Shown piece after piece: positions 45,731 through 60,751 of a DNA stretch of 64,000 bases. Below the pieces are notes generated by a model, which was not told the DNA's origin, did not search any database, and saw only the letters and a program-made list of their open reading frames with translations. The position numbers and the translations under genes are program-made. Origin of the DNA: Aphrophora alni (taxonomy: Eukaryota; Arthropoda; Insecta; Hemiptera; Aphrophoridae). How positions within the stretch are numbered: the first letter of the stretch is position 1; every line of letters starts with the position of its first letter. The stretch covers positions 95,549,668 through 95,613,667 of the forward strand of contig OY740774.1 in assembly GCA_963513935.1 (NCBI GenBank), in the 5' to 3' direction.

Positions 45731-48700
45731 TTGATTTGTGAAATTCCTATGTGAGTTATTATTTACCTTAACATGGAATTTCACCCAGTACCGACTGTGT
45801 TTAAACTTAATATGTTTTTAATACAACCACGTAATGTTTCCTATATGACATATATGTGGAAACACAATAATGTATGATTCTTGTAAACATTGACATAAAT
45901 AATGTTAGTTATGAATACAAGAAACTGTACATATATTTTCTTTATTATTGAGAAATTTATGTTTAGTGGTAATTTAGTTTCAATTTGGTAATTTAAATGT
46001 ATGTATTATTTTCATTTATAAGTAAAAGGAAAACAGAAATTAAAGTGGATTCTGATTAAGTAGAATCTTATATTTCGTATTTAAAGAAAATTAATATTTA
46101 CGCTTTAGTAATGTACAAACATTTCTTTCAATTTCACTAAACAATTTTATTATTCTATATTACTATAAAGCTCGTTTTAATAGTTGCATTTATCAATTTT
46201 TAAGTAGTGTTATTATACAATTTATTAACTCACCCTCCCCCTTACATATAGTTTTATTTATTTATTTATTTTTATTTATTTTTTAAAATTTTATTATAAT
46301 ATTTCTTTTACTAAGACAAATTGTAAAAATTTGTATATAAACTTAAAAATACTAAACAATGAATGACAGCTTGAAATAACACATAATTATAAGTTTAACA
46401 AAGTGTTAATAGAAAATTATTCAAAGATTACATACGTGATTTTACAACTTGTGACAGAAAAAATCAATATATTTAAAAATAAAGAAATTGATACAAATCT
46501 AGTTGAATGAATGAAATATGTATTAATTTATAGTTTGTACCTATTACATAATATGATTTATCTGTTATCAATTTAGAAATAACGAATTCATCTAAACACC
46601 CATCCCACGAAAATTCCAAATCAGTGAACTAATGTTCATTAAATTACGTGACACTAATGTGCGATGTCAAATTATCAATTACCACGAAATTAAATTATCT
46701 TGGATTAATTAGTCACTGTAATATTTGCTAATTACATTTTGTAATAATATACACACATATTGATTATATTGATATATTTTTAACAAACGCAATTAATATT
46801 TAATTATTTTGTATGGCAAGTAAATTTATTTTTTATATTTTTAAATTATTTTAACATTAATTAAAACCATAAATTATGTAACAGTTTGTTCCTTATTAAT
46901 AGTCTCCAAGTATCGGAAATAAGTCCAATAAGTCCTTCGATAGTGTTTTTAAACAATACTTTAATTCAGCAATCAGACGAGTTCTAAAGTTGTTATTCTT
47001 TTCAGTCGCCGCACTTCATTATAGTTTATCAATTAATCAAAGCTGATGTGCTTTAATTGACGTATTCACGACTTGAAGCTTGTTGTTTTTAACTTCTTCT
47101 AGGATCGTAGTAATTTTTAAATCAAGGTGAATCTCACCGTTTTGTATTTTACCAGTTTATATCTCCAAAGATTCCTCTTTGAATCTTGTTTTTGAATTTC
47201 TGCGTAAATTCAATATTGTATTTCAATGTTCAATCCCACAGCTGAAGAAAATATACATCCAAATAGATTTAAGAATCTGTGTGTAAATGAATAGTTCTTA
47301 AAAACTATTTAAACGGTTTAAAAATACTTCCTTAAAGATTATTTTCTTCTTCTTTCTTGATGTTTAACATGTTCTTTTAATCTCAGTTTTGTGTCCAATA
47401 TCACTTATAAATATTTTTTTCGTTTTGGAATAAGGTATCAGTTCATTATTCCATAATCGTCGTTTGGTGATAACACCATTAACAGCCAAATGTATCTCTT
47501 GTGTCACTGTCTCAAAATGTATTTTCACCACCAAAACGGCTGTATTATCATGTTGCTGTAACTATCTTTTATTTTGTAGGAATGTCGCTAACTGGCAAGA
47601 GGTATATTTCTGGACCCAATATATTTTCTAAGGAAACTGTTTAATTAAATTTTATGTTGATTACTAATCCTCAACACTCAATTTTAAAATGTTTTTGAAA
47701 TATCCTAATGTAAAATTTGTGAAAATTGTAAGAGTATACCTTGTTTTAATTTCAACTGTATACCACTGTGCCAGACATTATCGAATGCCTGTCTGACTAC
47801 CGTACATACTGTATAACAGATATTACATCTGAGAGTGAATTTTATTATAAGGTTATAATTCGGTGTACCAGATTAGATTACTGATTGATGGTTTCTAAAC
47901 CAAATTGGTATGTTGTAATTAAATTAGTTTCTTCAACAGTTTTTTTCAACCTATTAAACACCATTTATTAAAATATTGATGAAATGGTAAAAAGAATTAG
48001 TTAAATAAGATAATATTAATTTGTCGTGTTACCTGTTACTTAAAAAAAAAATAAATAAAAAAAATAATAATAAAAAAAAAGAAGAAGAAAATCTACGACT
48101 TCTGTTACAAAGTGTAGGCTACAACCTACATCAGCCTTCTTCCTGAAATAATACTTTAAGATCTTATGTATATTTTTCAAATCAGTTTTAACTACTTTAT
48201 CATTAACAAAGTAAAATCTCGGCGTTTTGTTAGCATTTAGGTATTTTTAATAATGAGGCTATTTTCACTTACTGTAAACAAAGGCCTGCTTCCTTAAATT
48301 TATATGAGAATTTTGCCTCGAAAAAGATTTATAAAATCTTTTAATCGTTTTATTAAATTGCTCAGAGAATTATTCTACAGGTAAACCGTAGCACAATCTA
48401 GAGGTTAGTAATTGAGTCACGTTAATATAGTCGTTTGGCTACATTTATTCTTTACATGTGTTTACTAATAATGAAGTATTAGACGTTTACACACTTCATG
48501 TATTCCTTTTTGATATAAAATGTTAAATCAACTTGCACTATAGTATAATAGTGTAAGTTTAACACATATTATTTTATAAGTAATGTTGGTGGTTGCTCTG
48601 GTTCATTATGTGTCGACGATTGTATGTGTCTGTAGAAAACATTGAATATTCATATAAGTGGTATTTTTTCGACTTGAGCACATATAATTGTTCTATAGTT

Positions 48701-51079
48701 CATGTTCTTCACCATGTTCTAAATGCTGTAACTCTATTAAAACTATAGAACAATGGCGACCTGATAAGATGTCCACTTGGTTAGAACCAGACATTCAACT
48801 CCAAGCATAAACAATAGATTAAACCCACATCCCAGCTCTGCTGTTGACTGGACTTTGAATATTGTTTAATAATCCTATTATGATAACTTACAATTTGATG
48901 AATACTGCAAAAGAAAGACTACGTGAATTTCCACAAGGGAGAATTTGACATGATGTAAAATACGATTATAATACATCCTAGAAAATTTGAGGCATTTAGA
49001 TATGAATTACATTTAATGTAAATAGATTAAAATATGTTTTTTATTGTTCATTGTTTTTCTCATCATTTGTTCTTAATAACTCGATTTCTACTCTCATTAT
49101 GTAATCGTACACAGATGAGAAACGTTATTGGTTCCTTATCATTGAATGAACTAGCGATTGTTTCTAACTGATATTCAAAAACCAAATATGAAAATAAAAC
49201 ACGTCAAAAACCTACCGTTACTTTGTAGCACAATTGCTTGAATTTGTTTATGTTTTAAACAGTGATGGAATATACAGTGTACCTCGTCTATAACACGAAT
49301 AAATCTTACAAGTACATTAGCGATACATTAGTTTTATTTTATTTAGATTTACAAGTAATGAAACAGTCATGATATTAACATTCTATGACGCTTGTCTTTA
49401 GAACAGAGTCAACAGAAATATTTATTATTCTAATGTTGCTATAAGCATACGTTAATCAATAAGTAATCAACGTAGAGTGCTCGTTATGTAGTAATATTTA
49501 AATCACGTAGCACTTAAAATGAAGTCTTTCATAAAGTATTAGTTGTGATAACTCTAAAACTTTGGCGTGTAAAATGTGAGACATTTGATTTAGGAGAAAG
49601 GATAGAAATAGATTTATGTATAATGTAATAATCTATAGAATATTACTTCTTACATGGGAAATATTTTTATAAAATAACAATCAGTTATAATATACAAAAT
49701 AATCTTTCTACCACAACATGATGTTTCTGTGTATAAGTTACAGTTAATTTTATAATGGTTGTGGATTTTTCAGTGTTGCATTAATCATGGGTTATGGATT
49801 GTTTAAGAATATTTTATATTTGTTTTTATTTTAGAACACATAGTTTCTCATTGTACAGGAATAAAACAAATATATACACGTTAGCTTTATAACTATTAAA
49901 CAAAACTGGAGGGTAAAATCTTAAGTATCAAATATTTCACTGATCTATTCGATTTTTTTATACTCGATTTATTGAATAGCAAAAAAAGCTTTAATTCTCA
50001 CATTTAGAGGGTGCTTAAACGTGGCCATCCTCATTCAATTATGACGAAGTAAATTTTGGTCTTGTACTACGATTTATGATATTCACTACTTTTGCGTCGA
50101 ATTTTAGATTTGAATCTTTTTTTAAAAATATTTTTCCGTTACTAAGTTAAAAGTGAGAATAGTTATTTTTGTAAATGTCATATTTCTTACAATGGAAAAT
50201 GTTTTAAAAATACATAAACGACAATAAATAAATAGTAATATGCTTAAGGGAAAGAACAAAACTTTGTTACTTTTATTCACATGTCTGCCAATGGTAATTA
50301 GTTATACGTGGACAATAGGCACAAATTTGTTTCCACCAGAGATAACCTTGTCATGTTATGCAGTATATTTGTTCACATGACTATACCTTTTAATTAATAC
50401 ACAATTACGTGTATACTTTAGGTTTACTTACGTTTGATATAGTTTGGTTGTGTCAAAACAGTACTACTAGGTCAAAAAATGGACATTTATTTTTATTTTT
50501 GTTTGCATAAATATAGTACGTTTTAAATTGTCAACAAGTTGAGGAGCCAACTGATATTTAGAATACAAGCTAGATTTATTTTTTTAGAACGTAATAATAA
50601 CAAAGGTCTCAAAATAGGCATAGAAACGAAATGTACAAAAATTAAACTAGACAAAAATGCAATCTACATTATAAAACAAAAAATATTTTCAAACGAGTAA
50701 ACGATTTTTATGTAAATTTGAGGTAGGACATTTCAACAAAATATTATCATTATATAAAAGTGAAGAATTTTGCTATGTCCTTACATCTGACAATGGTATG
50801 ACGATACTGTTTGTAATTATACACCTGTTCAAAAATTTTAGTAATTTAGACTAAGTATTTTTTTAAAAGTTTTGAACCGCTATAATCTAACTTTTTTATT
50901 GCGTAATTCTTTAGTAGTTTAGGTTCAGAATTATCGCTGCTACGCCCAAAAAAATTGGCTAATTGGTGAATGTGTTCAAGCAGCATGTGCAACTCATTGT
51001 AACATAAGATTTTAATTACTGAAAATGTGTCTATTGTATATGTGTCAGTTGAGTGTAACTAGTTCACCCGTCTAGTGGA
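45731..51079. other. Intergenic, no gene recognised
   Basis: AT-rich with A/T homopolymers (for example 48040-48090). No coding exon or repeat family recognised. Confidence 0.4.
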
Positions 51080-51565
51080 TAAAGTGAATTCCTTGCTTAC
51101 TCTTGACGAACAAAAAATAAATCATATGGGAGCTGCGTTGATATTTTCGAATCGTTACCCAAACAACGTGGTTTAACAGGCGACGTAACATACAAATCAC
51201 AAAACTTTTAAACAAGCAGTCACTGGTTGATATTTTATGTCCTACTCTCTTCTGTGAACAAAATGGAACCTCGTTTAATTTATAAAACGTTAAGTCGTAT
51301 TGAATTTCAATAGGTATTATTGAGAAACATTACGAAATTGTTGAGTAGTAATAAAAATCATCTGTCTTTTGACGTTTCACGACAAACACTGTCTGAAAGC
51401 GCTGTGAAAACAGTCTCTCGCTATATTTAAATAGGAACTTTTCTATCGTCTTTCCTCAATCCCGACGTGGTCCCTAGTGACTATAATGTGTTTACTACAT
51501 TTAAAATTATTTAGGAAATTGCGTTTTGAGAGTGATTACGACTTAAAAAAACATATATTTTTTGT
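51080..51565 (+). pseudogene. mariner-like transposase relic
   Basis: Plus strand FLNPDVVPSDYNVF (from 51452) corresponds to the YSPDLAPSDYHLF region around the last catalytic Asp of mariner transposases. After frameshifts and stops, RFESDYDLKK (about 51525-51555) matches the downstream block. LLTLDEQKINHMGAAL near 51095-51140 may be the upstream linker. Many stops; terminal repeats not found. Confidence 0.6.
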
Positions 51566-52357
51566 TATATAAACTAATTGGTGTCATCTGCTATACCTGG
51601 AACTAAAATTTAATCTAATTAACCAAAACTATTGTTGTTTTAGTCAATTTTCATAAAATCAGTTCAACTTCTTGTGCTATAACTCAATTTAGGAACGACA
51701 GATATGATTACAAAACCGTAGTTCCATCAAATCTAACCTCTCTGTAAAAAGCTCACAAGAGAATAAATAAAAATATTATATCTTCTCCACATTTATTCAG
51801 ACAATAACATTGAGATAATAATTGTGTGACGATTCCTAGTTTTAAAACAAATCTTGTCACACTACGCAAGTACAGATTAGAAGTTTATAGAGAATATAGA
51901 AAATATACCCTGATTAATTCTTTGGTTATGATAGGTTAAAATCTTTTCCTACTCTTTACGATAAGAATTACTGTTATCAAAACTTTTGGATTGTTTGAAA
52001 AACTAAACCAACATTATTTTGTACCAAGAAGATATTCAATATCCTTAAAATTCAAAATATCAAAATAAACTTCACTTGAGGTTGAAGGGTTCTCTTGTTA
52101 TTTGTAGAGCTCTCTTTCATATCGAATCATATAACAATATAAGTTCTCGATATATTCTAAATTGCGCATTGTGGATGTATATTTGTGTTTTAAAACAGTC
52201 TTAAATTTAGAAATATCCATAATTTACTTTATTTAAATAATACAATATTGATATTTGAGTTATATATATGCCAAATTCCTATTTAAATTATTGAATAAGC
52301 AATACGTCAAACTTTTGAAAATGTAATCTATGTGCAAATTAGATTAAGAATATTGTA

Positions 52358-53032
52358 TTATCTCGTCACCTCGTCGTCTCGTCTTCGGATCGTCTCGTCT
52401 CATTGTCGTCACGCCTCGTCTCGTCTCATCTCGTCGTCGTCTCGTCTCGTCTCGTCGTCGTCTCGTCTCGTCGTCGTCTCGTCTCGTCGTCGTCTTGTCT
52501 CCTCTCGTTTTGTGTCGTCTCCTAGTCGTCTCGTCTCGTCTCCTCTCGTCTCGTCTCGTTTTGTCTCGTCTCCTTGTCGTCTCGTCTCGTCACCTCTCGT
52601 CTCGTCTCATCTCCTCGTCGTCTCGTCTCGTCTTGTCTCGTCTCGTCTCGTCTTGTCTCGTCTCCTCGTCGTCTCATCTCCTCTCGTCTCGTCTCCTCGT
52701 CGTCTCGTCTCGTCTCGTCCGTCTCCTCGTCGTCTCGTCTCGTCTCCTCGTCGTCTCATCTCCTCTCGTCTCGTCTCCTCGTCGTCTCGTCTCGTCTCGT
52801 CCGTCTCCTCGTCGTCTCGTCTCCTTGTCGTCTCGTCTCGTCACCTCTCGTCTCGTCTCATCTCCTCGTAGTCTCGTCTCGTCTTGTCTCGTCTCGTCTC
52901 GTCTCCTCGTCGTCTCATCTCCTCTCGTCTCGTCTCCTCGTCGTCTCGTCTCCTCGTCGTCTCATCTCCTCTCGTCTCGTCTCCTCGTTGTCTCGTCTCG
53001 TCTCGTCCGTCTCCTCGTCGTCTCGTCTATCA
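52358..53032. repeat. CTCGT-type minisatellite, almost free of A
   Basis: About 675 bases of mixed TCTCG, TCG and TCTCC units; A occurs only a handful of times on the plus strand. Longer phrases repeat (for example CTCATCTCCTCTCG at 52673, 52755, 52914 and 52961). The long Ser/Arg/Leu frames through it are artefacts of the repeat. Confidence 0.95.
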
Positions 53033-53394
53033 ATATTTCTATAAGCAAATTTTAAGGTTCGTTTCCTCTGCAAATGTCCTATGTGAGTAATCCTCCCAGT
53101 ACCTAGTTTGTAAATGGGTGTCTTGTGTGATGCCGAGAGGCTAGGTGTGCACACTTTATTAGTTCCTTGGAGCTAGTGTAATTTATTGAACTATCACCTC
53201 ATCAAAACTTGTTTATACATACTGAGGATCAGCGGTTCAATACTTTGTAACAGAATAAAAATAATACAACATTATACAACTTAATAACGTTAGGTAATAA
53301 TATACTCTGAACGATAATAACGTGCATTAAAACATGTTACTAGAAAGGAACGTATGAATGCTTCCTTTTACTTATTCAGAATCAGTGTGTTTAA

Positions 53395-53605
53395 TAAAAT
53401 GTGAACAGCTGTGACAGGTTGGCTCGACAATATTGAGAATGTACTTGGTGTAAATGTTTATGAAAGTCACATGGGAATTCAATAAATATTTGCAGCTTGT
53501 GTAACAAATAAAAACGGGACGGAAGTGATAATGTATCGAGTTCCTCACACACCAATAAACACAATGCGAGTTCTGTCAATGTAAGAAGGTTTTAATGTTA
53601 GTTGT
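53395..53605 (+). pseudogene. C2H2 zinc-finger relic
   Basis: Across several frames: CEQ-C-D-R-L-A-R-Q, KSHGN, CSLCNK, then SHTNKH, and CEFCQCKK. The order (C..C, H, C-x2-C, H-x3-H-like linker, C-x2-C) fits about three decayed fingers with frameshifts and stops. No intact frame. Confidence 0.4.
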
Positions 53606-54151
53606 AGAAATGTAATTCAATAATGACAAGATGTTGTCAACATTTTAAACCTAGACTATATTGGTTGAAATAATTCTTACCGTGTGTTAAATAAAATTTT
53701 AATGAGTCCCACGACTTAAAATTTATAAAAATTGCAATTTGGATTATATAGGTATATTAGTTTTCACAAATCAATACCATATAATTTTTTGTTATATATT
53801 AAAACAATTCTCTATTTATTCTAGGAATTATAGACAATATTTTATTATAAAATTATAACTTTCAAGTGCTAAGTAAGTAAAATATCAGTAACATTAAAGT
53901 AATGTATATGTGTAAACTTCTAATTTTAATATCTTTAGATACATGTTTATAAATCAAAAATGCTAAAAACGTATATCAGACTAGAGCAGTATGACAATTT
54001 TTATGAATAATTATTGGAATTTAAATTTAAAGTTGTCAATTTCTAATCTAATATGTAAAGGAAAAAGATGAGAATTTTTAATATCCAGACAAAAACAATA
54101 ACAAATTATCGAATTTCCTATGTCAGATTTAAAACAAAAAATAAAAATAAA

Positions 54152-54885
54152 TTATAAACAAGTTTAACGAGTTTTAGATAGGCCAATAGAAAGAATTCTG
54201 AAAACATAGGTAAAGAGGGGGGAGTAAATAATCAGAAACAAGTTAGACGAGTTTTAGATAGGCTAATAGAATGAAACCCGAAACCTATGTGGAGAGAAAG
54301 GGGAGTGACTAATCGTAAACAAGTTACACAAGTTTTAGATAGAAAAATAGAAAGAAAACCGAACACATGAGTGGAGAGGAAGGTGAGTGACTAATCATAT
54401 AGAAGGTAAATGAGTTTTAGATAGGCCAATAGAAATAAAACCGTAATTATAGGTGGGGAGAAAAGGGAGTGACTAATCGTAAACAAGTTAAACGAGTTTT
54501 ACATTGGCCAATTTAAGGGAAACTGAAAACATGGATGGAGAGAAAGGGGAGTGACTAATCAGAAACAAGTTAAACGAGTTTTTGATAGGCCAATAGAAAG
54601 AATTCTGAAAACATTGGTGGAGAGAGGGAGAGTGAATAATCAGAAACAATTTAGACGAGTTTTAGATAGGCCAATAGAAAGAAAACCGAAGACATAGGTG
54701 GAGAGAAATGGGAGTGACTAATAGTAAACAAGTTAAACGAGTTTTAGATAGGACAATAGAACGAATTCTGAAAACATGGGAAAAGAGAGGGGGAGTGAAT
54801 AATCAGAAACAAGTTAGACGAGTTTAAGATAGGCCAATAGAAAGAAATCCGTAAACAGGTGGAGAGAAAGGGGAGTGGAAAAGGG
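54152..54885. repeat. 81-82-bp minisatellite, about 9 copies
   Basis: GAGTTTTAGATAGGCCAATA recurs near 54171, 54251, 54332, 54414, 54496, 54578, 54659, 54741 and 54822. Units continue with GAAAACAT..GTGGAGAGAAAG and GGGAGTGACTAATC. Variants alternate between ATTCTGAAAAC and AAACCGAAAAC types. Confidence 0.92.
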
Positions 54886-57800
54886 GAATATTTGTTTTGT
54901 TTGGTTGGTGAAAAATAGCCATCTTGTTTCTAGTTTCCAGCAATGTTGAAGTGTTTGCCGTATGTTTGACTAAAAGAAAATTATACCCAGAATACATATT
55001 AATAATGGTAAGTATTTACTTCATTCTCAAGAGTGTTACCTGTATTTTTATACATCAAACAAACTTTCAAAATTGGTATTCAGTATACATTATTAAGGGT
55101 TGATGTACTGTAGTTCTAGACCTAACCTTCACATTCTAGCCTTCACTCATGGTGCTTTTACACAAGTAAACTGTTAGATTTTTCAGGAGTGTTACCAGTC
55201 AGGCGTGTTACCGTAAAAAATTAACACTCTTGACTTTTAAGTAACATTCATGACTTTAGTGATTAAATTGTCAACTTACTGGTTGTTCTTATCTATTATA
55301 ACGATATCAAACTAATCATTTGCAATTAATTATGATTAATGATATCAAAGATAAATAGGTTAATAATTCATGTGCAAAGAAAAATAAAATAATATTAAAA
55401 TAAAAATAAATTAATATTGTAGAAAATGTAATGAAGCCAGGTGAAGTTTGTGAGTTTGGAAAGTAACGGTATAAAGGGAAGTGTACTAGAAACACAAAGA
55501 AAAAGGGGAATTTATCCTTGAAGGAGCAAACGCGCCTACACACTTAAAAAAATAAGATACGGGATAATTGGCCATGGACGGATGTGACGAAAAAACTTTA
55601 TTAAAAAGGAGAAAAATTTGGAAAGTTAGCGTACTTCAAAAAGGAAAGTCGAATAACTGTTTTGAATAAATAACGACTTGCAGAGAGTAGGTCGACCAAT
55701 CAGATGAAATCCCACTTTTAAAAAAAATCAACGGGCATATTTTGAAACCCGCCACTAAAAATACAGAAATGTATGTTTTGAAAGAGTTACAGAATTTAAA
55801 CGAATCAATGTGGAGCAAACCAACTCGAGTTCAAAAGAGGGGATGATATCCAGTAAGAACCAAAATTGAAAAGGAGGGTTAAAGGAGTTTGGTTTTCTAA
55901 GTCGAGTGGGAAGATGGCAAGTAGTAACAAGATAAATCATCGATGTTAATGAACGCCAATAATTGAACGAATTAACTAAATGGCACAATTACTCATAGGT
56001 AATATAAATACGTAAAGTACCTTTCAGAAGACTGAGCAACCTGGAAGATTCTCTTTAGACAATTTAATGTTATGGCGAATCGATTCCTTCGTATCTTTAA
56101 AACCAACCTGATGAGACACTTCAAGTGATGAGGGAAAATAGAAAAATACCAATTCGTATTACAAAGAAAGTTATGTGATAGGTAAAAAAAATTGATATTT
56201 TTCGAGTTGAGGACGAAATAATAGCCAAATAACCCTGCTTTGTGGGATTATGTCTGGTTTATATTCAGTCATCTACAAATGAAACACAGTCACATTTCGG
56301 AATTTTTTTTTTACAACTCATAATTTTGGGAGAGATGTAAAAATTCTCATTTTAAAAATTGTATTGTTCCTTAACATCACTAAAGAAATGGCGCATTTAT
56401 TGTGCTGTTTAAATCATCAAAATCTTACTGAAATATACACATTTATTATATTAATTAAGAAGAACTGATATTATCTATTAGTTCCGGATCTAATTAAACA
56501 CATTTTTATGCTATTTCAAAATATACACATTACTGTAATATATTCTAATTATAACTAAACCTAAAATAAAATTATATATTACAATATTCATTTTCATAAC
56601 TGTTCACTGAAACATTTGATAACTCAACTAAGGCGACTCCATAACAATAAAATATAAAAATAACAATAAATAAGTTTGAATCCTGAGTCTGACACTATAC
56701 GTATATCATAATAATTAAACAAACAGTTTTTGTTGTCCAAGTAAATAAAATTATGACGTGAACGGAGTATAACATGTCACCTCCAGAATGAGTTGTTTAT
56801 TTTTTGTCTAGAATTATTCGTATATTCCAGCTCGACTACATTTAAAAATCCCCTTTTGTAAGAGAATTTACACAATTAAACATTTTAAGTAATAATTAGT
56901 ATAAGAAAGTTGTTTAAGGTTTGTAAGAATCGATGGTTAATGTTTTGATAATAAATCCGTTTTGTGGTCCTGTTACACCAAAAAATGTAGTATTTAGAAT
57001 CATATCTGTCAGATGTACAGTGATTGATTTTGTGTGGAAACATTTTAGACAAATCTAGGGGCACTGTTTTAAATTTTTTCGATATCCGATCAATGCCATA
57101 TAAAAATTTAAATGATAAGGATTATCTTAAAAAATGTTAAACAAGTATTTCTTAATTGTAACCTCTAAGAACCCAAACAAAGCTTTTGTCACAATCACTC
57201 CAAAAATGACAAATCATAAGTTATATCTAAAAAAAAATAAAAACAGTAACAATTTTGATCTAATTCTAATGAAATCTGAAGATTACCCAATGACAGGAAT
57301 TCGCTTACACAAACGCAAGTAAATATATTTCGATTTTGGAATTATAGGCAAAATAAATAATTTGAAATTCCACTGCCGTAAATAAACTTTTTATTTTAAG
57401 TAAATACGATTTACACCCAGAAAACCTCGTAGTATAAGCAAAACAATTATAAGCCCAGTATAAATTTTGTTGCTAAGATAGAGTTCATTGTTTACTTTAA
57501 ATAATTTATTGATAATTACAGAACTAACCTTATTTAACGAACAGTATAGTGTGTGTAGTATTTTGATTGTGGGACTGTTGTTAAGCTGTTTATTTATACT
57601 ATCGTACAGATAATACTTTAAATTGTTTGATATATACAACTTTAAAAACTTGATATCTTAAAACTTGAAAAGTTCCTTTTCTTCCTATTCTTGAACATCA
57701 CCTAATTATTTGTATTTCGGTAACTTTTGTGAAACTTCTTCAAGATTTATTAATATATATATAAATTATTTACTCAAATATTTACTAGAAGATATGTAAC

Positions 57801-60740
57801 AACTTTGATAATAGTTTTTAATAATTATGTATAGAATTTAATATGTTTTATCAATAAATAATTAATAAATTTATAAGTAAGTATTAAAATAAATATTAAA
57901 CTTACAAACTTTTTAATACTACAATCAGTAAATGTTAACTAACGCCTATAGGAAATTCTTTGAAAATATTACTATTTTATTTTTGTTATGTACACAACGT
58001 TTTCTAAATGTAGGCTAATAATACCCTCTCAGGATTGAGAAATGATGAGAAAACCCCAGTCTCGCTATATAATGTAATATAAACAGTTCCCATAACTGTT
58101 ATGACCGAAAGTTACGTTTTTTGAGCCTTGAAGGTAATTTTAAATTGTATTGTGAGATCAAGGAGTCTTACCAAATTAGATAAGTTTTGTTTAAAACATG
58201 TTTAAAATAGGTTTTTTTAGTGTATTTCGTTTAGTCACTACTTTCTTTAAGTCTTACAGTAGATGTAAATGTATTAGAAAGTCACCATTCACTTAGCCCG
58301 TGTCGGTATATCAACTTTACCGAGCATCAAAGTTGTCGACACGAGATCTTTTGAGCTAAGCTTGTGTTTAGAAATTCAGCCTTGTCGGGTTCCAGACTTT
58401 AGGAATATGACATTTTCTTCGGGAAGTGAGATTTGAGAAAAGATATGTATAAATAATAATTGTTAATTTCTAAAAAAAATAATACTGTTAATGTCTTCAA
58501 TAGTAAATATTATATTTCCATGTTTATATTTTATAAAATAATAACAATAAAAATAATCATTAAAATTTATAGCGTAGGGTATTTGAATAAATATAATTGT
58601 TTCACTTTTATTGAATATATTAAATGAAATTTTACAGCTGAGGATACGATAATATATAACACGAATGAGGGGGGGTTGAAATATTATCTGATTCTAACCC
58701 AAAAACACTTTCTTTGTCTTGACTAGCCCAGACATGTAGAACATGTTTTTGAGCAAAGATTAATCGATAAAATAAAATAAATATTTATAGTGATTCGTAG
58801 ATACCGAAATCAAAAAATTAATAACAAGTTTTACTGTATATTTTTAACATGCTGTGTAGTATGTTAATTATAAATAAACTTCAAACCGTTGTTTGGTTTT
58901 TTACATAAGGTTAAATACTCCTTCTTACTTCAGACTTCAAGTGTCACCAGAGCAATTTTGCTGAATCGTGAGGGACAAAGTTTAGTATAAAGAATTTATA
59001 CAGTTTACGTGCATCAAAACATGAGACACTATATAACTACATGTGGTGCATGAGTATAACATATAAATGTAGGCATAAATTTACCATACCATAAAAAAAA
59101 TATTTAAAAGAGTTATAATAAAGTTCAATCATTATTTTATCGTTAATTAAAAAGATCCTTTTCTTAATGTCACAAAAAATAAGTTATATATATATATATA
59201 TATATATATTATTTATAGGAAATATTTTTTATTTAATTTATAATGGATTCGTATATTGTAGTACTTTAAATTTTTTTAACAAAAGTTATATAACAAATAC
59301 ACCAATGAACTTACAGTAATATTCAAGACTAAAAAAAAAAAATAAAATAAAAAAACAATTAAAACTGGTTTCCATTTTAAACATTTTTCTCGTTTGTTAT
59401 CTGTGGTTACCTCAATTTCACCACAATAAAATCGGTAATCTATTGTACGTTTTACCTTAGCATGTATTGTTTAAGGTATAATACAAAAAAGTATTTAATT
59501 TAAAACTTAATGAATATAAATAAATGCTATTTTAGTTTAAACATCAAACATTGTACTTTTTAAAACAAGTTCTTACTATGAACAATTAATATTAATAAAC
59601 ATAGAAATAATAAGTCATACATAAAATCATCTTCCGGTACGTACTAGAAACTGAATTAAGTATGTAATAGTCGTATTCTGCGTACAGACCTATATATGCA
59701 ACAAAAATAATGTTAATTGAGAAGCATTCTACAAACTGCTTTTCTCGTCTCACTACTGAAAAGTTGTGATATCCGGAAATTAAAGAAAACATATCTCCTG
59801 AGGATGAAATTACAAGAACCATATAGACATAGGTAGTTAAACCGCAAGTAAAATAAGTTGATTCTTTACAAACTTGAAGCAATATGTTCTTAAGATTTTG
59901 GTTTCAAATTAAAATTTAACTCTTTTTATTAATGCTGGATATGGTAAAGTAATATCACATTATATTTATATGAAAATTGCATGGCTTCAAATTACTATTT
60001 TGTAATTTACCACACAGGTTCATCGAGAATGATTTAAAACTTCGTTTTAATATGTATATCATAAACCAGAAAGTGATAAATTAAGAACAATATTAACAAA
60101 AGACAAATAAAAATATAACTACACAATGTTCCATACTAGTTTATATATTCCAAAAATAGAAACGGGAGAAATTTGTTTTTTAAATATCCGTTTACATTGA
60201 AATATAATATAGGTAGTTTGTAAATAATATTAGTAACGACCCTTGTAAATATATTCATTTCTTAACTTAATAGTCGTACGATATACAACATAATAAAAAT
60301 ATTCCAATGTCCTACTGTAGCTAGCATACAATTAGTACAGTAAACCCTGAATAGTTTTTTCTTTCACAAGTCAGAGTTAAGTATTAGGAGTGGACTCTAA
60401 TTAGAGTGCAAATATGACATTTCAAAATACAACTGACAAGAAGTTCATAACCCGCGGTTAGGTTCTTGTTATACCACGTATGCTTCTATTTCTTTTGTCA
60501 GATGTTTCCTTTATTTAGGGAGTGTTGTTAGAAAAGTATAAATTTAACAGTTTAAACTTTTACCTTTTATAGTTATTGTTTTGTTTTTATTAGTTTAACT
60601 ACTATCACTGTTATATAAGATTTTTAATTAAGACTCTTAAATGAAAATTTTCAACAATTGTTGTATTGTGGCAGAATACCTATAGAATTTTTTTTCAAAT
60701 ACTAATAAAGTATAATAATTATATTACATCTGTCTTAGGA
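54886..60740. other. Intergenic, no gene recognised
   Basis: AT-rich with a slightly purine-rich stretch (55370-55930) downstream of the minisatellite and an AT run near 59185-59209. No exon supported. Confidence 0.4.
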
Positions 60741-60751
60741 TTTTATCTATC

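Noticed and set aside
52332..53154. Long Ser/Arg/Leu-rich open frames on both strands
   Set aside because: They run only through the CTCGT minisatellite, which lacks stops in several frames because of its composition. No domain or splice context.
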